DNA of 64,000 bases, taken from assembly GCA_003298465.1 (NCBI GenBank), contig QNGA01000002.1, positions 186,001 through 250,000 on the forward strand, given 5' to 3'. This document shows, in pieces, positions 18,404-27,419 of the stretch. Numbering within the stretch: the stretch's first letter is position 1; the number at the start of each line of letters is the position of its first letter. This stretch comes from a halophilic archaeon (GTDB lineage: Archaea > Halobacteriota > Halobacteria > Halobacteriales > Haladaptataceae). Under the pieces are notes generated by a model, which saw only the letters and a program-made list of their open reading frames with translations, made no database searches and was not told the origin of the DNA. The translations under genes were made by a program, and so were the position numbers.

Positions 18404-19419
18404 TGCTCGGACACCCCGTCGGCGAGTTTGCCGCGCTTGACGTTCAGCCACATGAACATGCCGATGAACGCGACCGCGACGAGGCTGATAGCCGCCCCGC
18501 GCCCGTACTCCTGGAACCGCAGCGCCTCGCGGTAGCCGTAGACGACCAGGAGTTCGTTCGCGCGGGCCGGGCCGCCCTGGTTGAACACGTAGGGGATGAG
18601 GAACTGCTGGAACGACGCGGCGGCCGTCAGGATGGACGCGAACAGCACGGGTCGCTTGATGGACGGCAGGGTGACGTGCAGGAACCGGGAGAAGTAGCCC
18701 GCGCCGTCGACCTTCGCCGCCTCGTGCAGTTCCTCGGGCACGTCCTGCAGGGCGCTGACGGTGATGATGACCATGAACGGGTACGCGAGCCACGCCTCCG
18801 TGACGTTGTACGCGAAGAAGGCGGGCCACCGCTCGGCGAGCCACGCGACCGAGCCGACCCCGAGTTCGCCGAGAATCTGGTTCGCGAGCCCGAACTCGGC
18901 GGAGCTGAAGATGCCGCGCCACACCGTGACGGTGAAGATGGCCGGCAGTCCCATCGGGAGGATGATGAACGACCGCATGAGCCGCTTGCCGCGGACGCGG
19001 TCGCTCGTCACGACCATCGCGATGCCGAGGCTCAGGCCGATCTTCAGCGTGACGCTCGTGGCGACGAACAGCCACGTCACGCCGAAGGAGTTCCAGAACT
19101 GGCCGTTGATGGGGAGGGTGACGAGCGTCTCCCCGAACAGGACGACGTGGAACTGGCCGCCGAACAGGACCTGCGCGTAGTTCTGCAGACCGACGAACTC
19201 CGCCTCCCCGAGCGTCAGGACCGACAGCGCTCCGTCGCCCGCGAACAGCGTCGCCGGCGTGGCGTTCGTGAACGAGATGCCGACGAGATACAGCACCGGG
19301 AACAGCATGAACGCCGTGAAGACGAACAGTCCGGGCAGGACGAACAGGAGCGAGACGTCCCGCTTCTCGAGGAACGGCGTCGCCTCGAACCGTCGCGCGA
19401 TGCGGGAAGACGTGCTCAC
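18400..19419 (-). CDS. Sugar ABC transporter permease (MalF-like)
   Basis: A 339-residue CUT1 permease with about six to seven membrane segments; TM1 is VSLLFVLPGLFVFTAFML. The cytosolic EAA loop is LHEAAKVDGAGYFSRFLHVT. It pairs with the MalG-like protein to form the translocation channel. It starts 7 bp after the stop of the substrate-binding protein, giving the operon order binding protein, MalF-like, MalG-like. The glucoamylase, amylase and TrmB genes downstream of the divergent ATPase point to maltodextrins as substrate. Confidence 0.93.
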   Translation of the reverse strand: MSTSSRIARRFEATPFLEKRDVSLLFVLPGLFVFTAFMLFPVLYLVGISFTNATPATLFAGDGALSVLTLGEAEFVGLQNYAQVLFGGQFHVVLFGETLVTLPINGQFWNSFGVTWLFVATSVTLKIGLSLGIAMVVTSDRVRGKRLMRSFIILPMGLPAIFTVTVWRGIFSSAEFGLANQILGELGVGSVAWLAERWPAFFAYNVTEAWLAYPFMVIITVSALQDVPEELHEAAKVDGAGYFSRFLHVTLPSIKRPVLFASILTAAASFQQFLIPYVFNQGGPARANELLVVYGYREALRFQEYGRGAAISLVAVAFIGMFMWLNVKRGKLADGVSEQ

Positions 19420-19426
19420 GTCCCTG

Positions 19427-20665
19427 CTACCCCCACTTGTTCCGGATGGTCTTGGCGGCCTGGTTCAGCGCCGCTTCCGGGCTGGCGTCGCCGTTGAACG
19501 CCTTGGTGAGCGCGGTCTTCATCGGCGGCCAGACCTTGTTCATCTTCGGATGGGTCGGCATCGGCGTCCCCTGGTCGACGCTCTTCGAGAAGGCCGTCAC
19601 CTGGCTCGGGAGGTCGTCGCTGCCGACGAGACTGTCGAGCACGGGGATGGCACCCTGTTTCTCGGCGCGCTTGCGGATGAGGTCCTCGTTGGTGGCGTAC
19701 CACTCGATGAACTTCCGGGCGGCCTTCGTGTCCGCGCCGCCCTGTTTCATGCTCTTCGAGAAGTACCACATGGTGATGCCCGTGTAGGGTTTGGGCTCGC
19801 CACCGTCGACGGTGGGGAGCGTCGTGACCTCGTAGTTCACGTCCTTGTCGTTGAGCGTGGCGAGATACCAGGGGCCGTTTATGGCGAACGCGGCGTTGCC
19901 GTCGGCGAAGGGGGCGGCCTGGGTCTCGTACTTGGCGTCGTCCGGCATGTACGGCGCGAAGTTGTCGAGTGCGAACTTCAGGCCGCGGACCGTCTCCTTC
20001 TTGTCCACGCCGAGCATCGGGTCCTCGTTCGGGTCGAAGTAGTAGCCGCCGAACGCCTGGAGCCACGCGCTGGTGAAGTAGGGGTCGAAGGGGTAGCTCA
20101 GGCCGTACTTGTTCTCGTTCGGGGCGTGGTACTCCTCCATGGTCGAGACCATGTCCGAGACCGTCTCCGGCGGCGAGTCGACGACGTCGGTGTTGTAGAT
20201 GAGCGTCACCGTCTCTGCGTCGTGCGGGAGGCCGACGAGGTTGCCCTCGTACCGGATGGCCTCCCTGGCCGGGCCGATGAACTGGTCGAGGCTCACGTCG
20301 ACCGCGTCGCTCTGGTCGACGACGAAGCCGCGCTCGTAGTAGTCGCCGACCCAGTCGTGGGCCCACTCGAAGGTCTTCGGCCCCTGTCCGGCGGGGATGG
20401 TGCTCGTCGTCTTCTTCTCCATTTCGGAGATGTCCGCGCCCTTTATCGTGTGCGAGGATTGCTGGTTGAACGACTTGATGGCCTGCTTGCGCTGGGGCAT
20501 CTCCGTCTCGGGGAGCGAGTACCACGCCTTCGCCGTGCCGGACGACCCGCCGGAATCGGTCGTGCCGTCGGAGTTGTTTTCCTGAACGCTGGTACAGCCC
20601 GCCAGCGCCGCGATACCGGCCGCACCGCCGACGTGCTTGAGCACGGTCCTACGATCCATTGTCAT
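19427..20665 (-). CDS. Extracellular sugar-binding lipoprotein (MalE-like)
   Basis: A 412-residue solute-binding protein of the maltose-binding class. The N-terminus MTMDRRTVLKHVGGAAG carries a twin-arginine (RR) signal with a hydrophobic core and the lipobox LAGC (Cys about residue 25), the standard haloarchaeal route to a membrane-anchored lipoprotein. A Ser/Gly/Thr linker follows, then the binding fold (FEWAHDWVGDYYERG, INGPWYLATL). Two in-frame ATGs occur (20665 and 20659); a TATA-like TTTAAG at 20694-20699 fits either with a short leader. First gene of the importer operon. Confidence 0.93.
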   Translation of the reverse strand: MTMDRRTVLKHVGGAAGIAALAGCTSVQENNSDGTTDSGGSSGTAKAWYSLPETEMPQRKQAIKSFNQQSSHTIKGADISEMEKKTTSTIPAGQGPKTFEWAHDWVGDYYERGFVVDQSDAVDVSLDQFIGPAREAIRYEGNLVGLPHDAETVTLIYNTDVVDSPPETVSDMVSTMEEYHAPNENKYGLSYPFDPYFTSAWLQAFGGYYFDPNEDPMLGVDKKETVRGLKFALDNFAPYMPDDAKYETQAAPFADGNAAFAINGPWYLATLNDKDVNYEVTTLPTVDGGEPKPYTGITMWYFSKSMKQGGADTKAARKFIEWYATNEDLIRKRAEKQGAIPVLDSLVGSDDLPSQVTAFSKSVDQGTPMPTHPKMNKVWPPMKTALTKAFNGDASPEAALNQAAKTIRNKWG

Positions 20666-20924
20666 GGAATAACGATGTATTATTCGTTCACGACTTAAAT
20701 CATGGGGTTGACCAACGCGCACCACCGGACCGGAACGACGGAGCGCTCGGCCGATACGACGGCCTCGACGGGCAATACCGACGAGTAGAGCACCCGGGCG
20801 TCGGGTGTGCTGTCACGACCGGAACCCGGCGAGCGCCTCCGCTATCAAACTGCTACGTAATTATACCTCACGAATCGAATATTGAGGGCAAGAACTATGT
20901 TCCGTCGTCGAGAGATACCGTCAA
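20666..20924. promoter_or_regulatory. Divergent promoter region of the sugar importer
   Basis: 259 bp between the binding-protein operon (minus) and the ATPase gene (plus). Minus-strand TATA candidate: TTTAAG at about 20694-20699. Plus-strand candidates: AATTATACC at about 20859-20867 and GAATATTG at about 20876-20883, both implying a leader of 15-35 nt. I found no clear TrmB-type inverted repeat here, although TACC-N3-GAGTA at about 20787-20798 is a weak look-alike. Confidence 0.5.
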
Positions 20925-22052
20925 ATGGCAACTGTAACGCTCGATAATCTCAGAAAGGAGTTCGACAGCGGACAGATCGTCGCGGTCGACGACGTGTCCC
21001 TGACCGTCGAGGACGGGGAGTTCGTCACCGTCGTCGGCCCGTCCGGCTGCGGGAAGTCGACGACGCTCAGGATGATAGCGGGGCTGGAACAGCCGACGTC
21101 GGGCGCGGTTCGCATCGACGGCGAGGACGTCACGGACGTGCACGCGCGCCACCGCGACGTGGCGATGGTGTTCCAGAACTACGCGCTGTACCCCCACAAG
21201 ACCGTCCGACAGAACATGGCGTTCGGCCTCCGGATGAGCACGGACATGGGCAAGGACGAACGCCACGAGAAGGTCGACGAGACGGCGACGATGATGGGCA
21301 TCGACGACCTGCTGGACGACAAGCCGAGCGAACTCTCCGGCGGGCAGAAACAGCGAGTCGCGCTCGGGCGCGCCATCGTCCGCGAGCCGGACGTGTTCCT
21401 GTTCGACGAACCGCTGTCGAACCTCGACGCGAAGCTCCGAACGAGCATGCGGACGGAGATCCAGCGACTGCAGGAGGAGTTGGGAATCACCTCCATCTAC
21501 GTGACCCACGACCAGGAGGAGGCGATGACGATGGGCGACCGCCTCGCCATCATGAACGACGGCGTCCTCCAGCAGACGGGGCGGCCCGGCGACGTGTACG
21601 CGAATCCGCGGAGCGAGTTCGTCGGCGGGTTCGTCGGGTCGCCGTCGATGAACAACCTCGACGTGACGGTCGAGGACGCCGGCGACGGCGTCACGCTCGG
21701 GAACGGGGACCGGTTCGCGTACTCGCTGACCGGCGAGCGCGCCGACCGCGTCGCCGACGCCGGCGTGCAGCGAGCGCGCCTCGGAGTCCGCCCCGAGAAC
21801 GTCGCCGTCGTCGACGGCCGGGACGGTATCGAGACCACCGTCGAGGTCGTCGAACCCGTCGGGAGCGACAACTACCTCCACCTCGACCTCGGCGAGGAGT
21901 TCATCGCCAGGGTCGCCTCCGATACGGAGCCCGAACCGGGCGAGGTCGTCCACGTGACGTTCGACGAGTCGGACGTTCACCTGTTCGACCCCGAGAGCGG
22001 CGAGTCGCTCCTGTTCGACGGCGAGCGGGAACGCACCGCCGCGACGGTTTAG
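20925..22052 (+). CDS. Sugar ABC transporter ATP-binding protein (MalK/UgpC-like)
   Basis: A 375-residue ATPase that powers the importer. Walker A is GPSGCGKSTT (about residue 38), the Q-loop is MVFQNYALYPHKTV, the signature is LSGGQKQR, and Walker B is VFLFDEPLSNLDAKLR with the H-loop in YVTHDQEEAMT. The C-terminal about 130 residues are the TOBE/regulatory domain typical of MalK proteins. It is transcribed away from the permease operon. The glucoamylase gene on the other strand ends 4 bp before this gene's stop, so the two overlap tail to tail. Confidence 0.95.
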   Translation: MATVTLDNLRKEFDSGQIVAVDDVSLTVEDGEFVTVVGPSGCGKSTTLRMIAGLEQPTSGAVRIDGEDVTDVHARHRDVAMVFQNYALYPHKTVRQNMAFGLRMSTDMGKDERHEKVDETATMMGIDDLLDDKPSELSGGQKQRVALGRAIVREPDVFLFDEPLSNLDAKLRTSMRTEIQRLQEELGITSIYVTHDQEEAMTMGDRLAIMNDGVLQQTGRPGDVYANPRSEFVGGFVGSPSMNNLDVTVEDAGDGVTLGNGDRFAYSLTGERADRVADAGVQRARLGVRPENVAVVDGRDGIETTVEVVEPVGSDNYLHLDLGEEFIARVASDTEPEPGEVVHVTFDESDVHLFDPESGESLLFDGERERTAATV

Positions 22053-24079
22053 TCGTCCGCCGCGACCGTCCGTTCTTCGAGGAAGTCGTACTCGTCGAGC
22101 AGGCCCACCGTCGCCAGCCGCAGCGCGTGGGGCCACCCGAGCGGCGTCGCGCTGTCCGGCGTGCCGTCGTCGAACACCTGTTCGGGGAGGTACCCGCTGT
22201 CGAGACAGAGCGGTCCGTCCGGGAGGACGAGCGCGAGCAGGTCCCGCGCCGTCGCGGCCATCGCGTCGGCGCGGTCGTCGCCGCGGTCCGCGAGCATCGC
22301 GGCGAGCGTTCCGGCCGCGTTGGCACCCCACGCCGTCGAGACCGTCCATATCTTCTCGCCGTCCTGTTCGCGCCGCCGCCAGCCGTCGCCCTCGTACCGA
22401 ACGAGGCCGGCGACCGGTCCGTCGGGGTCGTGGAACAGTTCGTCGACGACCGTCTCGACGTGCGAGACGAGGCGGTCCAGCCGTTCGTCGTCCACGTCGC
22501 CGACCCGGTCGTACGCGCGGTGCGCTCCGACGAGGGCGAGCGTGGCGGAGTCGACCCGTTCGTCGAGTTCGCCCGCGTCCTCGTGGTGGTCCGCGTACTC
22601 GCGCAGGCCGTAGACGCCGCGGTCGTCGACCCAGAGGTCGTCGAGCGCGTCGTACACCTCGTCGGCGCGGTCGGCCGCGCGGTCCGCGACGACGTCGAGG
22701 TCGGTCGCCGCCAGCGCGGAGTAGGCTTCGAGGAAGGTGGCGGCCGTGTGGGCGAACCGACCGGACATGTCCTCCCACGCGTTCTGGCAGGCGACCGGTC
22801 GGCCGTCGTCGGCCAGGGTGGCGTCGAGGCCGTCGAGCGCCCGCGCCAGCACGTCGCCGTAGTTTCCGCCCCCGTCGTAGGCGGCCACGTAGGTCGTGAC
22901 GCTGCCCGTCTGGTCGGCCTGGTAGTTGAGGCCGTCGCCGGCCTCCATCCGGCCGTTGGCCCAGCCCGGGGCCAGCGAGGCGTCGAACGGCCAGACCCGG
23001 TGCGGCCAGGTTCCGTCGTCGAGTTGCGTCTCGGCGTACACCGCCGCGCTGCGGTCGTGCCAGTCGTCGAGTCCGAGGCCGAAGTGGCGGTCCGCCTCCA
23101 GGAGGAACCGCGATATCTCGGCGTCGTCGCGGAACCACGAGTAGCCGTAGCCGCCGGAGTGGGCGAAGTACGGGTCGAAGTCCGGGGCGGCGATGCGCAG
23201 GCCCGACCGACCGGTGAGCAGGGAGAGGACGCGGCGGTCGGCGGCGATGGCCGCCGCGTGCGGTCGGTCGGCGTCGACGGGGTCGTCGACCTGCGCTTCG
23301 GCCGCGCGTTCGAGCGCCGCGGCGTCGCGGGCGGCGGCCGTCCGGACTGCGTCGAGCGCGTCGGCCCGAGGCGTCTCACCGCGGTTCGTCAGCAGCGTCG
23401 CCAGCGTCGCCGTCCCGTCCTCGGTCGGGAGGACGCCGACCACGTCGCCGCTCAGCAGGTCCTCGTCGTAGGGATTGTGCTGACCGGTCCGGGGGTACTC
23501 GGCGGGCGTCTCCTCGAGCAGTTCCGGGAACCCGCCGAACGCCGACCCCCGGACGGCGTCGAACCCGGTCGCGCTCGCGAGGAAGTCGGCCTCCTCGGCG
23601 TGGTACACCTCGACCGCGTCGCCGTGGTGCAGTTGCGCGATGCGCGTGTCGCGGCCGTCGGGGGCGAACCCGAGGCCGGCGACCACGTCGAGCGCCGCGT
23701 CGGCGTCGCTCGCGTCGACGTGCGTGACGTGAACGTCGTCGACGGTGAGGTCGTACTGGGTCACGCGGCCGTGGACGGTCTCGTGGTCGGTGACGACGAG
23801 CGCCGTGCGGTCGTGGTACCGCTGGTCGCCCGCGGCGTCGAACCACGTCGTCTCGGCGTCGTCCTCGTTCGCGGGGCGGACGCCGAACCGCGAGCGAGCG
23901 ACGCCGGTCAACCCGACGAGCGGGTAGCTGAAGTCCCGGACCGCTCCGTCCTCGTCGACGTGGACGAGCCGTCCGTCGCGGCCGGAGAATCGACCGGTCG
24001 TCGTCCGTCGCTCACCGGGAAACCGCGTGCTGTCGTCCCGGTGGCGTTTGTAATCGTTCAGCGCGTCGCGGAGTTGCAT
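22049..24079 (-). CDS. Glucoamylase-type glycoside hydrolase, GH15
   Basis: A 676-residue GH15 enzyme, expected to release glucose from the non-reducing ends of starch or maltodextrin, or from trehalose in some members. The N-terminal beta-sandwich (about 1-270, PLVGLTGVARSRFGVRP) precedes the (alpha/alpha)6 barrel, which starts near GGYGYSWFRDDAEISRF and contains WPHRVWPFDASL and WTVSTAWGANAAGTLAAML. No signal peptide is present, so it should act in the cytoplasm on imported oligosaccharides. Start 24079 has a TATA box TTATTAGTAG at 24102-24111, 27 bp upstream. It is divergent from the GH13 gene. Confidence 0.92.
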   Translation of the reverse strand: MQLRDALNDYKRHRDDSTRFPGERRTTTGRFSGRDGRLVHVDEDGAVRDFSYPLVGLTGVARSRFGVRPANEDDAETTWFDAAGDQRYHDRTALVVTDHETVHGRVTQYDLTVDDVHVTHVDASDADAALDVVAGLGFAPDGRDTRIAQLHHGDAVEVYHAEEADFLASATGFDAVRGSAFGGFPELLEETPAEYPRTGQHNPYDEDLLSGDVVGVLPTEDGTATLATLLTNRGETPRADALDAVRTAAARDAAALERAAEAQVDDPVDADRPHAAAIAADRRVLSLLTGRSGLRIAAPDFDPYFAHSGGYGYSWFRDDAEISRFLLEADRHFGLGLDDWHDRSAAVYAETQLDDGTWPHRVWPFDASLAPGWANGRMEAGDGLNYQADQTGSVTTYVAAYDGGGNYGDVLARALDGLDATLADDGRPVACQNAWEDMSGRFAHTAATFLEAYSALAATDLDVVADRAADRADEVYDALDDLWVDDRGVYGLREYADHHEDAGELDERVDSATLALVGAHRAYDRVGDVDDERLDRLVSHVETVVDELFHDPDGPVAGLVRYEGDGWRRREQDGEKIWTVSTAWGANAAGTLAAMLADRGDDRADAMAATARDLLALVLPDGPLCLDSGYLPEQVFDDGTPDSATPLGWPHALRLATVGLLDEYDFLEERTVAADD

Positions 24080-24101
24080 TGGCCGAGACGTACGCGCCCC
24101 T

Positions 24102-24160
24102 CTACTAATAACTGTGGTGAAATTGTAGTTCACAAATTTCCACAATCCGAAAGGGTAAAA
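24102..24160. promoter_or_regulatory. Divergent GH15/GH13 promoters with central inverted repeat
   Basis: Minus-strand TATA TTATTAGTAG (24102-24111) is 27 bp from the GH15 ATG. Plus-strand TATA GTAAAA (24155-24160) is 28 bp from the GH13 ATG. Exactly between them, 24113-24144, lies an AT-rich element with outer arms TGTGG/CCACA and inner perfect arms GTGAA (24117-24121) and TTCAC (24129-24133). It is the natural site for one regulator, plausibly the TrmB protein encoded at 26318, to control both genes. Confidence 0.65.
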
Positions 24161-24184
24161 GCCGCCACCGGCAACCGTGGGAGT

Positions 24185-26263
24185 ATGCCGCATCCAGGAC
24201 CGCCGCGCTTCCTCCACGTCGGCGAATCGGTCGAACTGGCACCGCGCGCTCCCGACCCGTCGGCGACCTACCGGTGGCGCGTCACGGACAGGCCCGCAGA
24301 GAGCACGGCGACGGTCGGCGACGGCCCGGTCGTCCACCTCGCGCCGGACGTTCCCGGCACCTACCGGGTCGAACTCGACGCGCCCGACGGCGCTCACGCG
24401 CAGACGGTGCGGGCGTTCCCCGACCCCCGCCGCGAGGCGCGGTTCACCGTCGCCGCGGACGACGTGGACGGGGACGTCCGGGACGTCGACCGCGCTACCG
24501 TCATCGGCGCGTTCAACGACTTCACGATGGGAGTCCACCGCGCCGAGCGCGAGGGCGACGAGTGGGTTCTCGACGCGGCGCTGCCGCCGGGCGACCACGA
24601 GGCCATCTTCGCCTTCGACGACGAGTTCGACCCCTGCGCCACCGCCGAGACCACCGTCGAGGGCGCGGGACGGCCCCGCGTCCGGCTCGACGGCCGACGG
24701 GAGGGGGACGCGGTGGTCGTCACCGCGACGGCCCGGGCCGCCCCCGAGGGCGCGGACCCCGACGCGGAGTTCCACCTCGACGACCGCGACGCGCTCGCGC
24801 GCGAGGACGTGACCGTCGACGGCGACGAACTGCGAGTCCCTCGCGACGCGCTCCCGGTGCTCTCCCGGGTCCACGCCGTCCCCGTCGCCGGGCGGGACGA
24901 CTCGAACGCGGTCCGCCACGGCGTCGCCGACACGCTGACGATTCGCGACGGCGACGAGGTCGCCTTCGAGCGGCCAGCCGACGCGCCGGACTGGGTCCGC
25001 GACGCGACCATCTACGAGATATTCGTCCGCGAGTTCGCCGGCGAGACCGTCGACACCACGTTCGAGGAGATAGAGCGACGCGTCCCCTACGTCGAGTCGC
25101 TCGACGTCGACGTCGTCTGGCTCACTCCCGTCCTGGCGAGTCCCACTCGGCACGGCTACCACGTCACCGACTTCTTCGACACCGCCGCGGACCTCGGCAC
25201 CCGGGAGGAGTTCGCGTCGCTCGTCGAGCGCTTCCACGAGGCCGACATACGGGTCGTCTTCGACCTCGTCGTCAACCACACCTCGCGGGACCACCCCGCC
25301 TTCCAGTTGCACCGCGCCGGCGTCCCCGAGTACGCCGACCGCTACGAGCGCGTCCCCGCCGACCGGGACGCGTCGGACGTCGACTGGGCCGGCGACGACG
25401 CGCCGGGCCACTACTTCACCTGGACGCGGATTCCGAACCTGAACTACGACTCGCTTTCCGTCCGGGAGTGGATGCTCGACGTCGTCGACGAGTGGGCGCC
25501 GGTCGTCGACGGCTTCCGCTGCGACGTCGCGTGGGGCGTTCCGCACGGCTTCTGGAAGGAGGTCCGCGAGCGACTGAAGGCCCGCGACGACGACTTCCTG
25601 CTGCTCGACGAGACGGTCCCGCGCGACGCCGACTTCCGCGAGAACGAGTTCGACGTCCACTACGACACCGACCTCTACGACGCGCTGCGCGACGTCGGCA
25701 CCGGCGACGCGCCGGCGAGCGCCCTCTTCGACGCGCTCGACGACTCCCCGCGCGTCGGCTACCCCGACGAGGCGGTCCACATGCGCTACGTCGAGAACCA
25801 CGACGAGGACCGCTACGCGACCGAGTGCGACGGGGGGACGCTGCGACCCGCCGCGGCCGCGACGTTCACGCTCCCCGGCGCGCCGATGATCTACTACGGC
25901 CAGGAGCGCGGCGTCCCCGAGCAGCGCGGGACGATGCGCTGGCACGACGGCGACGCCGCGCTGACCGAGTTCCACCGCCGCCTCGTCGAACTCCGGAACG
26001 AGCGTCCGGCGCTGCGCGCACCCGACGTCGAGCGCGTCGCGTGCGACGTCCACGCCGGCGACCCCGGGCGCGTCGTCGCCTACGAGCGCACGGGCGGCGA
26101 CGAACGACTCGTCGTCGTCCTGAACTTCGGCGCGGAACCGGCCACGGTGACGCCCGGTCGGACCGTCGATTCCCGTGATCTGCTCGACGGGGCCGACGCC
26201 GGCGCCGGCGAGCGAGCGGACGCGGTCCGGGTCCGCGACGCCGTCGTCCTGCGAGCGCGGTGA
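24185..26263 (+). CDS. Alpha-amylase-family glycoside hydrolase, GH13
   Basis: A 692-residue GH13 enzyme. Residues 1 to about 270 form two immunoglobulin-like modules of the kind found in neopullulanases and cyclodextrinases. The barrel starts at VRDATIYEIFVREFAG and has all four conserved regions: DLVVNHT, GFRCDVAWG (nucleophile Asp about 447), LLLDETVP (acid/base Glu about 475) and YVENHDED (Asp about 539). There is no signal peptide, which suggests a cytoplasmic cyclodextrin- or maltodextrin-degrading enzyme working with the GH15. A C-terminal beta domain is present. Single gene with its own TATA 28 bp upstream. Confidence 0.93.
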   Translation: MPHPGPPRFLHVGESVELAPRAPDPSATYRWRVTDRPAESTATVGDGPVVHLAPDVPGTYRVELDAPDGAHAQTVRAFPDPRREARFTVAADDVDGDVRDVDRATVIGAFNDFTMGVHRAEREGDEWVLDAALPPGDHEAIFAFDDEFDPCATAETTVEGAGRPRVRLDGRREGDAVVVTATARAAPEGADPDAEFHLDDRDALAREDVTVDGDELRVPRDALPVLSRVHAVPVAGRDDSNAVRHGVADTLTIRDGDEVAFERPADAPDWVRDATIYEIFVREFAGETVDTTFEEIERRVPYVESLDVDVVWLTPVLASPTRHGYHVTDFFDTAADLGTREEFASLVERFHEADIRVVFDLVVNHTSRDHPAFQLHRAGVPEYADRYERVPADRDASDVDWAGDDAPGHYFTWTRIPNLNYDSLSVREWMLDVVDEWAPVVDGFRCDVAWGVPHGFWKEVRERLKARDDDFLLLDETVPRDADFRENEFDVHYDTDLYDALRDVGTGDAPASALFDALDDSPRVGYPDEAVHMRYVENHDEDRYATECDGGTLRPAAAATFTLPGAPMIYYGQERGVPEQRGTMRWHDGDAALTEFHRRLVELRNERPALRAPDVERVACDVHAGDPGRVVAYERTGGDERLVVVLNFGAEPATVTPGRTVDSRDLLDGADAGAGERADAVRVRDAVVLRAR

Positions 26264-26317
26264 GACCGAACGCCGGCCATCGGGTGATGTAAGTATCGGC
26301 CGGTCGCAACCCCCGGT

Positions 26318-27370
26318 ATGGACGACGCGTCGCTCGAGGACCAGCTACAGCGGTTCGGGTTCTCCGACAAGGAAGTGGACACCTACCTGACCATCCTGGA
26401 ACTCGGGGAGGCGAAAGCGAGCACCATCGCGGACGAGGCTGGCGTCTCCAAGCGGTACGTCTACAGCATCGCCGAGACGCTGTCCGACAGGGGCTTCGTC
26501 GAGGTGAACAACCACGCCGTCCCGACGACGATACGGGCGAACTCGCCGGAGGACGTCGTGGGCGCGCTGACCGACGACCTGGAAGAGATGCGGCCGGCGC
26601 TGGACTCGCGGTTCTCGCGGACGGACTCCCGTTCCGAGCGGTTCGAGGTCGTCAAGTCCCGCGTCACCGTCCTCAAGCGCATCTCGGAGCTGTTGTCGCG
26701 CGCCGACACCGAGGTGACGCTCGCGATACCCTACCGCCTGCTGGACGAGGTCGCCGACGAACTCCGGGAGGCCGTCGAGCGCGACGTGCTCGTGCTCCTG
26801 CTCGTCACCGGCGTCGACCCGGAGGAGGCGGTCGACCTCGACGGACTGGCCTCGGTCGCCCGCGCCTGGGACCAGCCGATGCCGACGATGCTGACCGTCA
26901 ACCAGACGGACGGCCTGGTCGCCCCCGGCGAGTTGCTCTCCCAATCCAACAGCCCGACCCAGGCCATCGTCTTCGCGCAGGAACAGCTCACCCCGGTCAT
27001 CGTCGGGTCGTTCCTCGGCAACTACCTCCCGATGGCGACGGAGGTGTACGCCGCCGAACCGATGGCGCTGCCCGCCACCTTCCGGAACTTTCGCCAGGCG
27101 GTCCTGCAGGCGTCGCTTCACCTCCGCTCCGGCACGGAGATTCGCGCTCGCGTGACCGGCCACCCGCTGTACGACGAGGACGCCGCCGGCGAACTCGACG
27201 GCGTCGTCGTCGACGTTCGGCAGTCGCTGATAGAGCCGACGACCAGTTCCTTCCCGGTCGAGAACGCGCTCGTCGTCGAGACCGAAGCGGGGACGTACAG
27301 CGTCGGCGGCGAGGGGGCGTTCGTCGAGGACTTCCAGGCCGACGAGGTCGAACTCGCGCCGGCCGAGTAG
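26318..27370 (+). CDS. trmB: TrmB-family sugar-responsive transcriptional regulator
   Basis: A 350-residue regulator. The N-terminal winged helix (about 10-75; FGFSDKEVDTYLTILELGE, VSKRYVYSIAETL) is the TrmB type. A helical linker follows, then the effector domain (about 110-250) that in TrmB proteins binds maltose, sucrose or glucose, and a C-terminal beta domain. Location directly after the amylase, in the middle of the maltodextrin locus, makes it the likely regulator of the importer and both hydrolases. TATA-like GTAAGTATC lies about 26 bp upstream of the ATG. Activator or repressor status is not decidable from sequence. Confidence 0.92.
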   Translation: MDDASLEDQLQRFGFSDKEVDTYLTILELGEAKASTIADEAGVSKRYVYSIAETLSDRGFVEVNNHAVPTTIRANSPEDVVGALTDDLEEMRPALDSRFSRTDSRSERFEVVKSRVTVLKRISELLSRADTEVTLAIPYRLLDEVADELREAVERDVLVLLLVTGVDPEEAVDLDGLASVARAWDQPMPTMLTVNQTDGLVAPGELLSQSNSPTQAIVFAQEQLTPVIVGSFLGNYLPMATEVYAAEPMALPATFRNFRQAVLQASLHLRSGTEIRARVTGHPLYDEDAAGELDGVVVDVRQSLIEPTTSSFPVENALVVETEAGTYSVGGEGAFVEDFQADEVELAPAE

Positions 27371-27419
27371 TCTCCGGGCCGGCACCCGGAATTAACTGTC
27401 CGCCCCCCGACGGTCAACC

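Noticed and set aside
20787..20798. A TrmB box (TACT-N-GAGTA) in the importer promoter
   Set aside because: Only TACC-N3-GAGTA is present; one core base and the spacer length both differ from the reported motif.
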